A stretch of 64,000 nucleotides of DNA from Zobellia barbeyronii (GTDB lineage: Bacteria; Bacteroidota; Bacteroidia; Flavobacteriales; Flavobacteriaceae). The translations under genes were made by a program, and so were the position numbers. This document shows positions 56,686 through 63,869 of the stretch, one piece after another. The notes under the pieces were generated by a model. The model ran no database searches. It saw only the letters and a program-made list of their open reading frames with translations, and was not told where the DNA came from. The number at the start of each line of letters is the position of its first letter. The stretch's first letter is position 1. The stretch covers positions 248,001 through 312,000 of the forward strand of contig NZ_JACATN010000003.1 in NCBI RefSeq assembly GCF_018603515.1. Reading direction: 5' to 3'.

Positions 56686-57201
56686 ATGTACAAATTCATA
56701 ATTTTACTTCTCATTCTATTTGTGCCATTAACTACGTTTTCACAAGATAAATATTTCAAATTACCACAGGCTAAAACCCAAAAACCCTTCTTAATTTTCA
56801 ATAAAAACATTATTGGAAATGATTTTTTAATGAATCGTTTTGGAACTTCAGAGAAAGAGGCGAGAGAAAAAATTAAAGAAATGTATGTTTTAATAGACAA
56901 ACAAAACAGAGAACTCAGCGACTATTATAACCTCACAGAACACGGACTCGTATTATTCGATTTAAAAGATAGTTTAATAAGTAAAACTCAATCAGAACTG
57001 AATAAATTTTTCGGACTGGACAAACAAAACGAAATCTATATTGACGGCTATTTATTAGAAAGTAAAAAATATAGCATCGCATTAATCGGAATTACCGAGA
57101 TTGAAATTGTGGAGCCTGATGGCATAAATGGACTTAAGAACAGAGTCCTGAATATATGGACTTTAGGAAAAAGCAAAAGGTATTTCAAAAACGAAAACTG
57201 A
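56686..57201 (+). CDS. Secreted protein of unknown function in repeat-bounded unit
   Basis: A 171-residue protein from ATG at 56686, chosen because the signal peptide (IILLLILFVPLTTFSQ) then begins at once; 14 upstream codons are unlikely. The mature part is charged, with the LPQAKTQKPFLIFNKN motif and an alpha-helical stretch (SEKEAREKIKEMYVLIDKQNREL). I recognise no domain. It directly follows repeat copy B and is followed, 13 bp after its stop, by the TTGCAACAAAACCT tag (57215-57228), so it looks like a gene-cassette insert. Confidence 0.65.
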   Translation: MYKFIILLLILFVPLTTFSQDKYFKLPQAKTQKPFLIFNKNIIGNDFLMNRFGTSEKEAREKIKEMYVLIDKQNRELSDYYNLTEHGLVLFDLKDSLISKTQSELNKFFGLDKQNEIYIDGYLLESKKYSIALIGITEIEIVEPDGINGLKNRVLNIWTLGKSKRYFKNEN

Positions 57202-57214
57202 CCATGAAAATAAT

Positions 57215-57228
57215 TTGCAACAAAACCT
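57215..57228 (+). repeat. 3' tag shared by cassette-like genes
   Basis: TTGCAACAAAACCT just after the stop of the secreted protein gene. Near-identical TTACAACAAAACCT occurs at 57890-57903 after the DMP19-like gene, and TGCACAACAAAACTCT at 61215-61230 just before repeat copy C. Confidence 0.5.
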
Positions 57229-57333
57229 AAATATAATACAAACCTTAGGGCAAAATCACAAGGTCTGTGCCTATTTACAAACCGCTAAATTTTATTGATT
57301 TAGCTTTAAAATAGAAAAATAAAATAATTATCA

Positions 57334-57885
57334 TTGAAAAAAATCTGGCTGTTTCTATCAAATATTTTCTTTACAAATCGCAATTCTAAAACCAAATTTA
57401 ATTTGGAAACAGTATTAGAAATGGATAGAGAGGACTTGATTGTTACGGAAATAGATACGTATTTAAATGAAATATCAAACTACGGACAAGAGATAGAAAA
57501 ATTGAATTCTTCTCAAAGAGTTTTGCTAATTATTGAAAACCTACAACGCGAAATTAATAATGGCGGATTTAAACAATTTTACTGGAATTCAAGCGGAGAT
57601 TATGCAATGGAAACGGTAGATACTCTAAAACAAATTGGAGCTACAATAACTGCTGGAGTAGTTAAAAAAGCTAACGACCAATTTCCTGACGGACTTGTTC
57701 CTGAAGACAGGGATAAAAGAGGTGAGGTTTTGAATTTAATTGGGGAAAAATCTTCTGAATACTGGAATGCGTTAGACCTTAAATTCTACGGACCTAATAA
57801 GGAAACCGGAATATGGGAAATTGACGACTTGCCAAATCTGCTTATTAAGTTTGTAAAAGCTAATAAAGCTGACTTTGAAAAATAA
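57334..57885 (+). CDS. DMP19-like (DUF4375) protein
   Basis: A 183-residue protein read from TTG at 57334; no ATG lies earlier in frame, and Met30 (57421) is the alternative. The core RVLLIIENLQREINNGGFKQFYWNSSGDYAMETVDTLKQIGA is the DUF4375/DMP19-like signature, with an acidic total composition. The Neisseria DMP19 member mimics DNA and relieves a repressor; other members are uncharacterised. It is alone, between the secreted protein and the TetR group, with the ACAACAAAACCT tag four bases after its stop. Function here is unknown. Confidence 0.75.
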   Translation: MKKIWLFLSNIFFTNRNSKTKFNLETVLEMDREDLIVTEIDTYLNEISNYGQEIEKLNSSQRVLLIIENLQREINNGGFKQFYWNSSGDYAMETVDTLKQIGATITAGVVKKANDQFPDGLVPEDRDKRGEVLNLIGEKSSEYWNALDLKFYGPNKETGIWEIDDLPNLLIKFVKANKADFEK

Positions 57886-57889
57886 TATG

Positions 57890-57903
57890 TTACAACAAAA
57901 CCT
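57890..57903 (+). repeat. 3' tag, second copy
   Basis: TTACAACAAAACCT begins four bases after the stop of the DMP19-like gene and matches the tag at 57215 in 13 of 14 bases. Confidence 0.5.
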
Positions 57904-58095
57904 CCTAAAAAAAGCCTCCCTCCTATTTTCTAAACCAAATTCCTGTTTTCTTCTACCTTAAAACTCCTTATCTCATCTTGCCTTTCACATAGCTTACCAG
58001 CTTTTTTATATTTACAGTCGGTGCTAAACGTAAAGGTTCGTGTGTAACGATTCGTTCCTAATCATAACCTTACCCCTGCCTGTAATTCAAAAAGT

Positions 58096-58125
58096 AGACA
58101 GACTTGTCTGCTTTTTGTATATTTG
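58096..58125 (+). promoter_or_regulatory. TetR autoregulatory operator and -7 box
   Basis: AGACAGAC-TT-GTCTGCTT (58096-58113) is an inverted repeat lying four bases before a TATATTTG -7 box (58118-58125), which in turn ends four bases before the GTG start of the TetR gene. The half-site AGACAGAC is identical to that of the palindrome at 61075 before the AhpD-like gene, which supports a common repressor. Confidence 0.65.
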
Positions 58126-58129
58126 TCCC

Positions 58130-58693
58130 GTGAAACACTCCGAAATAAAAAATAGAATCATTGAGACGGCCTCCTCCTTATTTTATAAGAATGGTTATAA
58201 TGCTACAGGGATAAATGAAATCATTTCCGAAGCTGGTATTGCTAAAGCAACACTCTACAGACATTTTAAATCTAAAGAAGATATCTGTATTGCCTATCTG
58301 CGGTTTAAAGACACCGGTTTCACTAAAGATATTGAAGAACTCACCTCTTCCAAACCAAAAGGAAAAGCGCAAATACTAGCTATTTTCGATTTTCTTGAAT
58401 TACTCTTTCAGACCAAAGACTTTAATGGTTGCTGGTCTATCAAAACAGTTTCAGAAATTTCGGGGAATAATGAAGTAATTAGAAATGAGATACAACAGCA
58501 AAAAAATGCGTTTATTGAATTTATCTCAAAACTGATAACGACTAATTTAGAGGATATTAAAGAAGAAGAAATTAACTCACTTTCTCGAAAAATATATTTA
58601 CTCTACGAAAGCGCAGTAGGTGAAAGTTATTTGCATCAAGCAGATTGGCCAATTGAGGAAGCAAAGAATTTGTGCTCCACAATATTAGAATAA
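58130..58693 (+). CDS. TetR/AcrR-family repressor
   Basis: A 187-residue regulator. GTG at 58130 (VKHSEIKNRIIETA) is preferred over the upstream ATG at 58040, because the longer form would cover the operator and promoter and adds an unrelated hydrophobic segment. The HTH is clear: NGYNATGINEIISEAGIAKATLYRHFKSKEDI. The C-terminal ligand domain contains two Cys (GCWSIK, NLCSTI). It is divergent in sense from no gene but has its own palindromic operator, and the same site occurs before the AhpD-like gene at 60738. It probably responds to a reactive or aromatic compound; the inducer is unknown. Confidence 0.92.
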   Translation: MKHSEIKNRIIETASSLFYKNGYNATGINEIISEAGIAKATLYRHFKSKEDICIAYLRFKDTGFTKDIEELTSSKPKGKAQILAIFDFLELLFQTKDFNGCWSIKTVSEISGNNEVIRNEIQQQKNAFIEFISKLITTNLEDIKEEEINSLSRKIYLLYESAVGESYLHQADWPIEEAKNLCSTILE

Positions 58694-58710
58694 AGCAATT
58701 TACGCCCATA

Positions 58711-58736
58711 TAGACAGACTAAAATTAGACTGTCTA
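58711..58736. terminator. Hairpin between converging tetR and patB-like genes
   Basis: TAGACAG...CTGTCTA arms with an inner CTAA/TTAG and one A:A mismatch form an 11-bp stem between the two converging stops. The half-site AGACAGAC resembles the TetR operator, so a third binding site is possible, but its position fits a transcript end better. Confidence 0.4.
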
Positions 58737-58784
58737 ATTAGTAATGCCGCTAATAATTACTTTGACGAACAACACTTAAAGCAA

Positions 58785-59993
58785 CTACTTTTCTAAAACA
58801 GCTTTTATAACTCTACGCAAACCTTCTTCTAATATTACTCTAGGGCAAGCAAGGTTTAATCTAATATAGCCATCTGCATTGGCAACAAACATATTTCCGC
58901 CTTCCAATAAAACCCCTGCATTTCGTGCGAAATACAATGTTAGGTTTTCATTATCAGCAAAATAATAACTAACATTTACCCAAGCCAAATAGGTTGTATC
59001 AGGAATAATGAACTTTGTATGAGGCAAATGTTCATCTAATTGTTCTTTTAAGTACTTAAAGTTATCATCTAAATAATCTGTCAATTCAATGAGCCAAGCA
59101 TGACCTTCTGAATAAGCAGCCTTAGCTGCTACAATACTCAATGGGTTTTCTACAGGCACATAATTCTCATTGTATTTAGTTCTCAATTCATCGTTGGGAA
59201 TAATAATATTAGCAAACAAATTACCAGCAAGGTTAAATGTTTTACTTGGCGCCATACAAGTAATAATCTTATCTGAATTAGGAAAAAGACTTGCCAAAGG
59301 TGTAAAGATTTTGTCTTTACGGAGTACGTCACAATGAATTTCATCAGATATAATAGTCAATCCGTTTTCTAAACAAACTTGGCCAAACTCTAATAATTCT
59401 TTTTGGGACCATAATCTCCCGGTAGGATTATGAGGGTTACAGAAAACCGCCAAAACACATTTCTCGTCTGACGCTTTCTTTTTAATATCATCCATATCCA
59501 TGCGAAACCTGCCCTTCTCTTCTATCAGATCAGAACAGACCAACTCTACCTCATTATAATCGGTTCCGTGCTTAAAAAACGCATAAGAAGGCGTAACAAT
59601 CAATACTTTTTCGTCTGCTTTACAGATATAACCGATCAAATCATATAAAGCGGGAATAACACCTTTAGCATGTACTAAATGTTCTATGTTAAACCTCCAT
59701 TTATAACGGTCTATACACCATTGCAGAAAACTCAACGCATAAGAAGGGTCAGCTACCATAGAATATCCCAATAACGGGTGTTCTAAGCGCTCTTTCATAG
59801 CATTGATAATTTCTGGTGCAATCGCAAATTCCATATCTGCAACCCACATTTTAATAAAATCTTCTTCCGGATAATTACCACTAAGATCTTCATCTGTATC
59901 AAAAAGATAACCTCTATACCCCTCTACGGACATAGCATTGGTTCCTTTTCTTTCTAATACTTGATTAAATTGGTATGTGTTAGATGACATCAT
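58785..59993 (-). CDS. patB: PLP-dependent aminotransferase/C-S lyase, MalY/PatB type
   Basis: A 402-residue fold-type I PLP enzyme. Motifs are NPHNPTGRLW (cofactor-binding Asn), IISDEIHCDV (Asp for pyridine N) and SKTFNLAGNLFANI with the Schiff-base lysine in PSKTF. MalY/PatB enzymes cleave cystathionine or cysteine conjugates and can act as aminotransferases. It is 41 bp after the RidA-family gene, and RidA proteins hydrolyse the reactive enamines/imines that PLP C-S lyases release, so the two form a sensible pair. Confidence 0.88.
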   Translation of the reverse strand: MMSSNTYQFNQVLERKGTNAMSVEGYRGYLFDTDEDLSGNYPEEDFIKMWVADMEFAIAPEIINAMKERLEHPLLGYSMVADPSYALSFLQWCIDRYKWRFNIEHLVHAKGVIPALYDLIGYICKADEKVLIVTPSYAFFKHGTDYNEVELVCSDLIEEKGRFRMDMDDIKKKASDEKCVLAVFCNPHNPTGRLWSQKELLEFGQVCLENGLTIISDEIHCDVLRKDKIFTPLASLFPNSDKIITCMAPSKTFNLAGNLFANIIIPNDELRTKYNENYVPVENPLSIVAAKAAYSEGHAWLIELTDYLDDNFKYLKEQLDEHLPHTKFIIPDTTYLAWVNVSYYFADNENLTLYFARNAGVLLEGGNMFVANADGYIRLNLACPRVILEEGLRRVIKAVLEK

Positions 59994-60034
59994 TTTAAAA
60001 ATTAGGAAGCGTTATAGTACTAGATTATTAAAGG

Positions 60035-60385
60035 CTATTTCTTTGCAGCAACTACAGACATTTCTACGAGCAATTCAGGTCTGGCCATACGAGCTTCAAC
60101 ACATGCACGTGCCGGCTGATGCCCTTCCTCTACCCAGGCATCCCAAACTTCATTCATGGCAGCAAAGTCTTTCATATCTCTTATATAAATGGTTACCGAG
60201 AGGATGTGTCTTTTGTCAGAACCGGCTTTATTAAGCAATTCTTCTACCTTTTCTAGGGTTGTTACCGTTTGTTCTTTGATGCTTTTAGTAGCATCTTTTG
60301 CCACTTGACCGCAAAGATAAATTGTACCATTATGCTCTACAATCCTACTCATACGCGGCGTTGTATCTATTCTTGTTATCGACAT
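60035..60385 (-). CDS. RidA/YjgF-family enamine/imine deaminase
   Basis: A 116-residue protein with the RidA fold pattern: [43 protein letters not shown], and the C-terminal [23 protein letters not shown] containing the conserved Arg. RidA proteins hydrolyse reactive 2-aminoacrylate-type imines to keto acids in the cytoplasm. The strong substrate-binding Arg near position 98 is present. It precedes the PatB-like gene in the same unit, supporting detoxification of that enzyme's by-products. Confidence 0.92.
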   Translation of the reverse strand: MSITRIDTTPRMSRIVEHNGTIYLCGQVAKDATKSIKEQTVTTLEKVEELLNKAGSDKRHILSVTIYIRDMKDFAAMNEVWDAWVEEGHQPARACVEARMARPELLVEMSVVAAKK

Positions 60386-60737
60386 CAGTTTTTGTTATTG
60401 GTTAAAATGCAAAATGAATACATATAATTTTTTTACTGAGGAACTCATTGCAACTATGTACACTTTCCTAACACAAATGCATGCGGTTGGGAGACTTGTA
60501 CATTATAAATAAAAGACTTTAAACTTGATTATTAGAATATTGATGAAAAAGAATTACACCAAGTACAACAGGTACTATAATCATTGCCCTAAAACATATT
60601 AAGATGCAAAAGGACACTGATTATAGCCTTGTTGTTCTCTGCCAGAAGTTTCAATAATTTAATACTCATTTCAAAAATCCAAATTAGATAAAACAAGTAC
60701 CCATTAAAAGCCTGACAAAATTATTAAGTACAAAGAA
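60386..60737. other. 352-bp intergenic region, no gene seen
   Basis: AT-rich gap between the RidA gene and the AhpD-like gene. On the minus strand a 26-codon frame (MSIKLLKLLAENN start, about 60596-60676) is too short to support. No hairpin with a T-run and no repeat copy was found. It should contain the promoter of the RidA-PatB unit. Confidence 0.4.
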
Positions 60738-61040
60738 TTACTTTATAATATGTGTTCCATGAACAACTGCGGCACCTGCTCTTAATGCTGCTGCAATAAA
60801 CGTTGTTTCTGCTAATTCTTCTTCGGTTGCTCCTGCTTCCACTGCATGATTCTTGTGAATCTCAAGACAGTAAGGACATTGCGTAGTAAGTGCTACTGCT
60901 AAAGCTATTAATTCTTTATATTTTTTAGGAATTGCTCCTTCGCCCATAGCTGCTTTATCCAATGCTTGAAAAGCTTCCATTGCAGCAGGTGCCATTTTAC
61001 CTAAACTTCCTAGTTTACTCAATTGTTTCATGTCATACAT
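60738..61040 (-). CDS. AhpD/carboxymuconolactone decarboxylase-like protein
   Basis: A 100-residue protein with the AhpD-like core: YKELIALAVALTTQCPYCLEIHKNHAVEAGAT, where CPYC plus the following His is the redox-active site, and ETTFIAAALRAGAAVVHG. Members reduce peroxides or act as small disulfide reductases. Met4 is an alternative start (61031). The promoter is unusually clear, with a -33 TTG (61076-61074), 18-bp spacer and TAAATTTG (61055-61048). A 30-bp palindrome overlaps the -33 box, so a TetR repressor should switch it. Confidence 0.92.
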   Translation of the reverse strand: MYDMKQLSKLGSLGKMAPAAMEAFQALDKAAMGEGAIPKKYKELIALAVALTTQCPYCLEIHKNHAVEAGATEEELAETTFIAAALRAGAAVVHGTHIIK

Positions 61041-61047
61041 AGTACTT

Positions 61048-61104
61048 CAAATTTAATGTTGAATTCAAATGTACAAATAAAGACAGACCTGTCTGTCTTT
61101 ATTT
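61048..61104 (-). promoter_or_regulatory. Promoter of the AhpD-like gene with overlapping TetR operator
   Basis: The operator is a perfect palindrome: AAATAAAGACAGAC (61075-61088), two central bases, GTCTGTCTTTATTT (61091-61104). Its edge overlaps the -33 TTG (61076-61074 on the minus strand); the -7 TAAATTTG follows at 61055-61048, seven bases before the ATG. Binding would block RNA polymerase directly. The half-site is shared with the tetR operator at 58096. Confidence 0.8.
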
Positions 61105-61232
61105 TGTTTTTAACATTTATATACAAATTAGAATCTATGAGTCATTCTATTGCCGCAGAACTAAATGAAACGTTATATAGATTGACGAAAGCTAATTTGA
61201 GCTATCAGAACCTCTGCACAACAAAACTCTTC
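61105..61232. other. Intergenic region between AhpD promoter and repeat copy C
   Basis: The rest of the 362-bp gap from 61041. A plus-strand frame (MSHSIAAELNETLYRLTKAN, starting about 61137) reads protein-like for ~39 codons but runs into repeat copy C, and the TGCACAACAAAACTCT tag (61215-61230) lies inside it. It may be the decayed end of an earlier cassette gene; I do not call it a gene. Confidence 0.3.
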
Positions 61233-61402
61233 TATAAATATTACGCCTTTCTGTAAGAATAAAATGACGCGAATATTTATATTGCAGGTATAATCTAAAT
61301 GTGGGTAGGACTAACAGAGTTGTTGTATACTCAATTATGGAGAGATAAGAATACTAATGTAGATATGTAATTGTTAGGCACAATTAAAAAACAAAACCTT
61401 AA
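61233..61402 (+). repeat. ~150-bp intergenic repeat, copy C
   Basis: TTCTGTAAGAA at 61249-61259 and ATTTATATTGCAG at 61275-61287, 26 bp start to start. It ends with TGTTAGGCACA (61372-61382), which includes GTTAGGC, a fit to the GTTRRRY core of integron attC sites. It stops directly before the HEPN gene. A GACTAACAGAGTTGTTG stretch corresponds to GACTCAACAGAGTGGTT in copy A. Confidence 0.85.
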
Positions 61403-62797
61403 ATGAGCGAATTCCATTGCCTCGACATTGAATTTCCCAATGTTGATTTAAATCCATATTTTATTGATACTAAGACGGAAGTTAAACAAATTCATCACGC
61501 TCACTTGTACTCACACCAAGATGAAATTGAACTTAGAATCTTCTATGAAGACAGTACTTATTTTGGAGAAAAATTATCAACTTGGTTAAATAATATCGAT
61601 TCAAAAAAATTTGGCTCATTCATTAAAGTAAAATTAACTGAAAATCATACTAACGAGGGATTACAAAAAATTGATTTTTCTGAAGCAAAACTAATCGGTC
61701 TTTCAAATAGCACTAGTTATTATAAAGGTGACGAAAAATATATTATTATCACAATTGATACAATTAAGTCATATTGGGATTCTAACGAAGAAAATAAAAA
61801 TACAGGTGAATTTTATTTAGACGATAAAGGATTTAGGGTTGTTCAATCATTTTATGGAATTTTTGCTCCAAAAACATTTTTTAAAAATGACGGTAAATTT
61901 GAGATAAATAGAAAGAAAGACGCAACCAAGTTTTACAAACTTGGTAAATCATCATTTCGTCCAGAATTCAATTTATATTCAAAAGGCAATGTAAAAGATA
62001 GAACTGCTTCCATTATAAAAGAACCAAAAATCCAATTCAAATATCAAAATGAGATTACAGAAAAAGAAACTATTTTTTATGGTAATGTAGTATTGATGTT
62101 GGCTTCATTTTATCATCATCTAAAAATAGATTACACTCTTCGTAGAATACATTTGACAGAAAGTACAATAACCATAAAGAAAAGTGAGCAAAAAAACTAT
62201 TTTGATAGAAATGGAAGTCTTAGGGGATTTGGAATTAATTGGAATTTCAATAAATTTCTTCAATCAAGTTGGCAAACAGAATCTATAACCAACTTTGGTA
62301 TGCTTTCAAAAGCAATTACTTTGTTTAATCAATCGCATTTAGTTGACAATTCATCTGCATTTTTGATTCGTTATAATATTATTGAGATTTGTGACAAGCA
62401 AAAACAAGACACAGAAAAGTTCACCCTTACTTTGAGCAAAAGACAAATAAAACAAAAACAAGAAGAAGCTTTATCAAATCTATTAGAGACAATTAAAACT
62501 GATGAACAGCAAGTCTTTAAAAAGCGTTGGGCAAATGTTCTAACTTTATTACAGAACAAGCCTATGAAAAACCAATTGATTTCCTTTTTAGAAAACCAAA
62601 GTTTAGACCCAAATACATTTCCAATTACAATTAGAGAATTAAAAGAACTAAGAAACAATATAACACATGGTAGTATCGATAAAGTAGATGTAGAATTACT
62701 TAGAAAGGCTAATATCTTACTTTATAGAATTAGTGGTATACTAATCTTAAACTTAATGGGAATAAAAGATTGGAAATTAAACACGGAAATAAAGTAA
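61403..62797 (+). CDS. HEPN-domain protein, ApeA-like, candidate defence RNase
   Basis: A 464-residue soluble protein. The last ~200 residues are helical and end in a HEPN domain with the RNase signature ELRNNITHG (Arg417-x4-His422). The layout, a large beta-rich N-terminal part plus Apea-like HEPN, resembles ApeA, a known single-gene anti-phage HEPN system. The N-terminal half is not recognisably the ApeA domain. HEPN RNases of this kind cleave tRNA or other RNA on phage infection. The gene is isolated, AT-rich, and bounded by repeat copy C and the inverted TGTTAGGCACA/TGTGCCTAACA pair, which fits an acquired cassette. Confidence 0.7.
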   Translation: MSEFHCLDIEFPNVDLNPYFIDTKTEVKQIHHAHLYSHQDEIELRIFYEDSTYFGEKLSTWLNNIDSKKFGSFIKVKLTENHTNEGLQKIDFSEAKLIGLSNSTSYYKGDEKYIIITIDTIKSYWDSNEENKNTGEFYLDDKGFRVVQSFYGIFAPKTFFKNDGKFEINRKKDATKFYKLGKSSFRPEFNLYSKGNVKDRTASIIKEPKIQFKYQNEITEKETIFYGNVVLMLASFYHHLKIDYTLRRIHLTESTITIKKSEQKNYFDRNGSLRGFGINWNFNKFLQSSWQTESITNFGMLSKAITLFNQSHLVDNSSAFLIRYNIIEICDKQKQDTEKFTLTLSKRQIKQKQEEALSNLLETIKTDEQQVFKKRWANVLTLLQNKPMKNQLISFLENQSLDPNTFPITIRELKELRNNITHGSIDKVDVELLRKANILLYRISGILILNLMGIKDWKLNTEIK

Positions 62798-62798
62798 C

Positions 62799-62809
62799 TG
62801 TGCCTAACA
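62799..62809 (+). repeat. Inverted boundary repeat after the HEPN gene
   Basis: TGTGCCTAACA two bases after the stop is the exact reverse complement of TGTTAGGCACA at 61372-61382. GCCTAAC fits the RYYYAAC core of an attC R'' site. I could not find a matching R' core within the next ~120 bp. Confidence 0.6.
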
Positions 62810-62909
62810 CGGTATAAAAAACATAAGTCATCTGTGCTAAACCGAAACAAAAGTGGTTATCACCTGCTCTACGCCTCAAACATTAGATTCATAAACACCA
62901 CCCCCAACT

Positions 62910-63542
62910 CTACAAATCAACCAATTTTATATGGTATCGATTTAGTTTAACCTTGCCCATATTTTCCAGTTTTTTAAGCAACCTAGATATTACTACGCGA
63001 GAAGTATGTAGCTCGTAAGCTATTTCTTGGTGGGTACTATTTATAGTGGTGCTGCCTGTAACCCGAGATTTGTTTTTCAGGTATTTTAAAAGACGTTCAT
63101 CCATTTTTAAAAATGCGATGCTGTCTAAAGTTTCCAGCAATTCATTCAGCCTATTATGGTAACTTTCTAGAATAAAATTACGCCAGCTTGGGTATTTGGC
63201 CATCCATTCTTCCATTTTACTAATGGGCACCATAATTAACTTTGCTTCGGTTTCTGCCACCGCGCGTATTTCACTCTTTCTATGACCTACACAACAGTTT
63301 AGTGTCATGGCACAAGTATCGCCATGCTCAAGGAAATAAAGCAATAGCTCATCACCTTTGGCATCTTCCCTCAACACCTTTATTACTCCTGAGACCAGCA
63401 ACGGCATAGTTTTAATGAATTCCCCTATTTCTATAAGTTTAAATCCTTCAGGAATTTCTTTATACGTAGCTACGTTATCAATTTCTTGAAGAAGTTCTTC
63501 CTCAAAAATATGCCCGTAATTCTCTTGTAATGGCTGGTTCAT
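62910..63542 (-). CDS. Crp/Fnr-family transcriptional regulator
   Basis: A 210-residue regulator: N-terminal cyclic-nucleotide-binding-type domain (GVIKVLREDAKGDELLLYFLEHGDTCAMTL) and C-terminal winged HTH (STHQEIAYELHTSRVVISRLLKKLENMG). There are no Fnr-type cysteine clusters, but two Cys are adjacent to the sensor loop (CAMTLNCC). It is 13 bp downstream of the DUF2892 gene. Homologues often control sulfur or nitrosative/redox genes in Bacteroidetes, consistent with this neighbourhood; the signal is unknown. Confidence 0.92.
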   Translation of the reverse strand: MNQPLQENYGHIFEEELLQEIDNVATYKEIPEGFKLIEIGEFIKTMPLLVSGVIKVLREDAKGDELLLYFLEHGDTCAMTLNCCVGHRKSEIRAVAETEAKLIMVPISKMEEWMAKYPSWRNFILESYHNRLNELLETLDSIAFLKMDERLLKYLKNKSRVTGSTTINSTHQEIAYELHTSRVVISRLLKKLENMGKVKLNRYHIKLVDL

Positions 63543-63555
63543 CTTAAAAATTTAA

Positions 63556-63762
63556 TCACTCTTTAATAGAACAGGTCTTAAACCCGAAAAGCGTGTATAA
63601 CGGACAGAAGTTTATAAAACTGGTTATAATAAAAATTGCAGCTACGCCCAACAGCACGTAAGCTAAAGTGCCCCCAATACTATTTTGCCAATAGAGTACA
63701 ATAACAATAGCGGCAAAAATAAATCTAATGATGCGGTCTGTACTTCCCATATTCTTTTTCAT
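63556..63762 (-). CDS. DUF2892 (YgaP-type) small membrane protein
   Basis: A 68-residue protein from ATG at 63762, chosen because the DUF2892 motif NMGSTDRIIRFIFAAIVIVLYW then begins correctly; the extra upstream 20 codons are unlikely. The second helix and tail are AYVLLGVAAIFIITSFINFCPLYTLFGFKTC, the classical CPLY and C-terminal Cys pattern. Such proteins accompany rhodaneses and Crp/Fnr regulators. It lies 13 bp before the Crp/Fnr gene. Confidence 0.9.
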   Translation of the reverse strand: MKKNMGSTDRIIRFIFAAIVIVLYWQNSIGGTLAYVLLGVAAIFIITSFINFCPLYTLFGFKTCSIKE

Positions 63763-63869
63763 GGTTCTAAAATTTAGTTGGTTGAAGGTTTCTCGCATCA
63801 GAAATATTCTGGCTTCATCCAATTCCTGTCATACCCTTTATTCTGTATATTCAGTAATTGGAGGGCTCA

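Noticed and set aside
58040-58129. Upstream ATG start for the TetR gene
   Set aside because: It would place the operator and -7 box inside the coding region and add a hydrophobic stretch foreign to TetR proteins.
61137-61256. Short plus-strand frame before repeat copy C
   Set aside because: Protein-like for ~39 residues but overlaps the repeat core and lacks a family; at most a gene remnant.
52729-62950. Full integron array with proper attC sites
   Set aside because: Only some copies end in GTTRRRY, no paired R'' and R' cores within one site could be shown, and no integrase is present, so I describe it only as attC-like.
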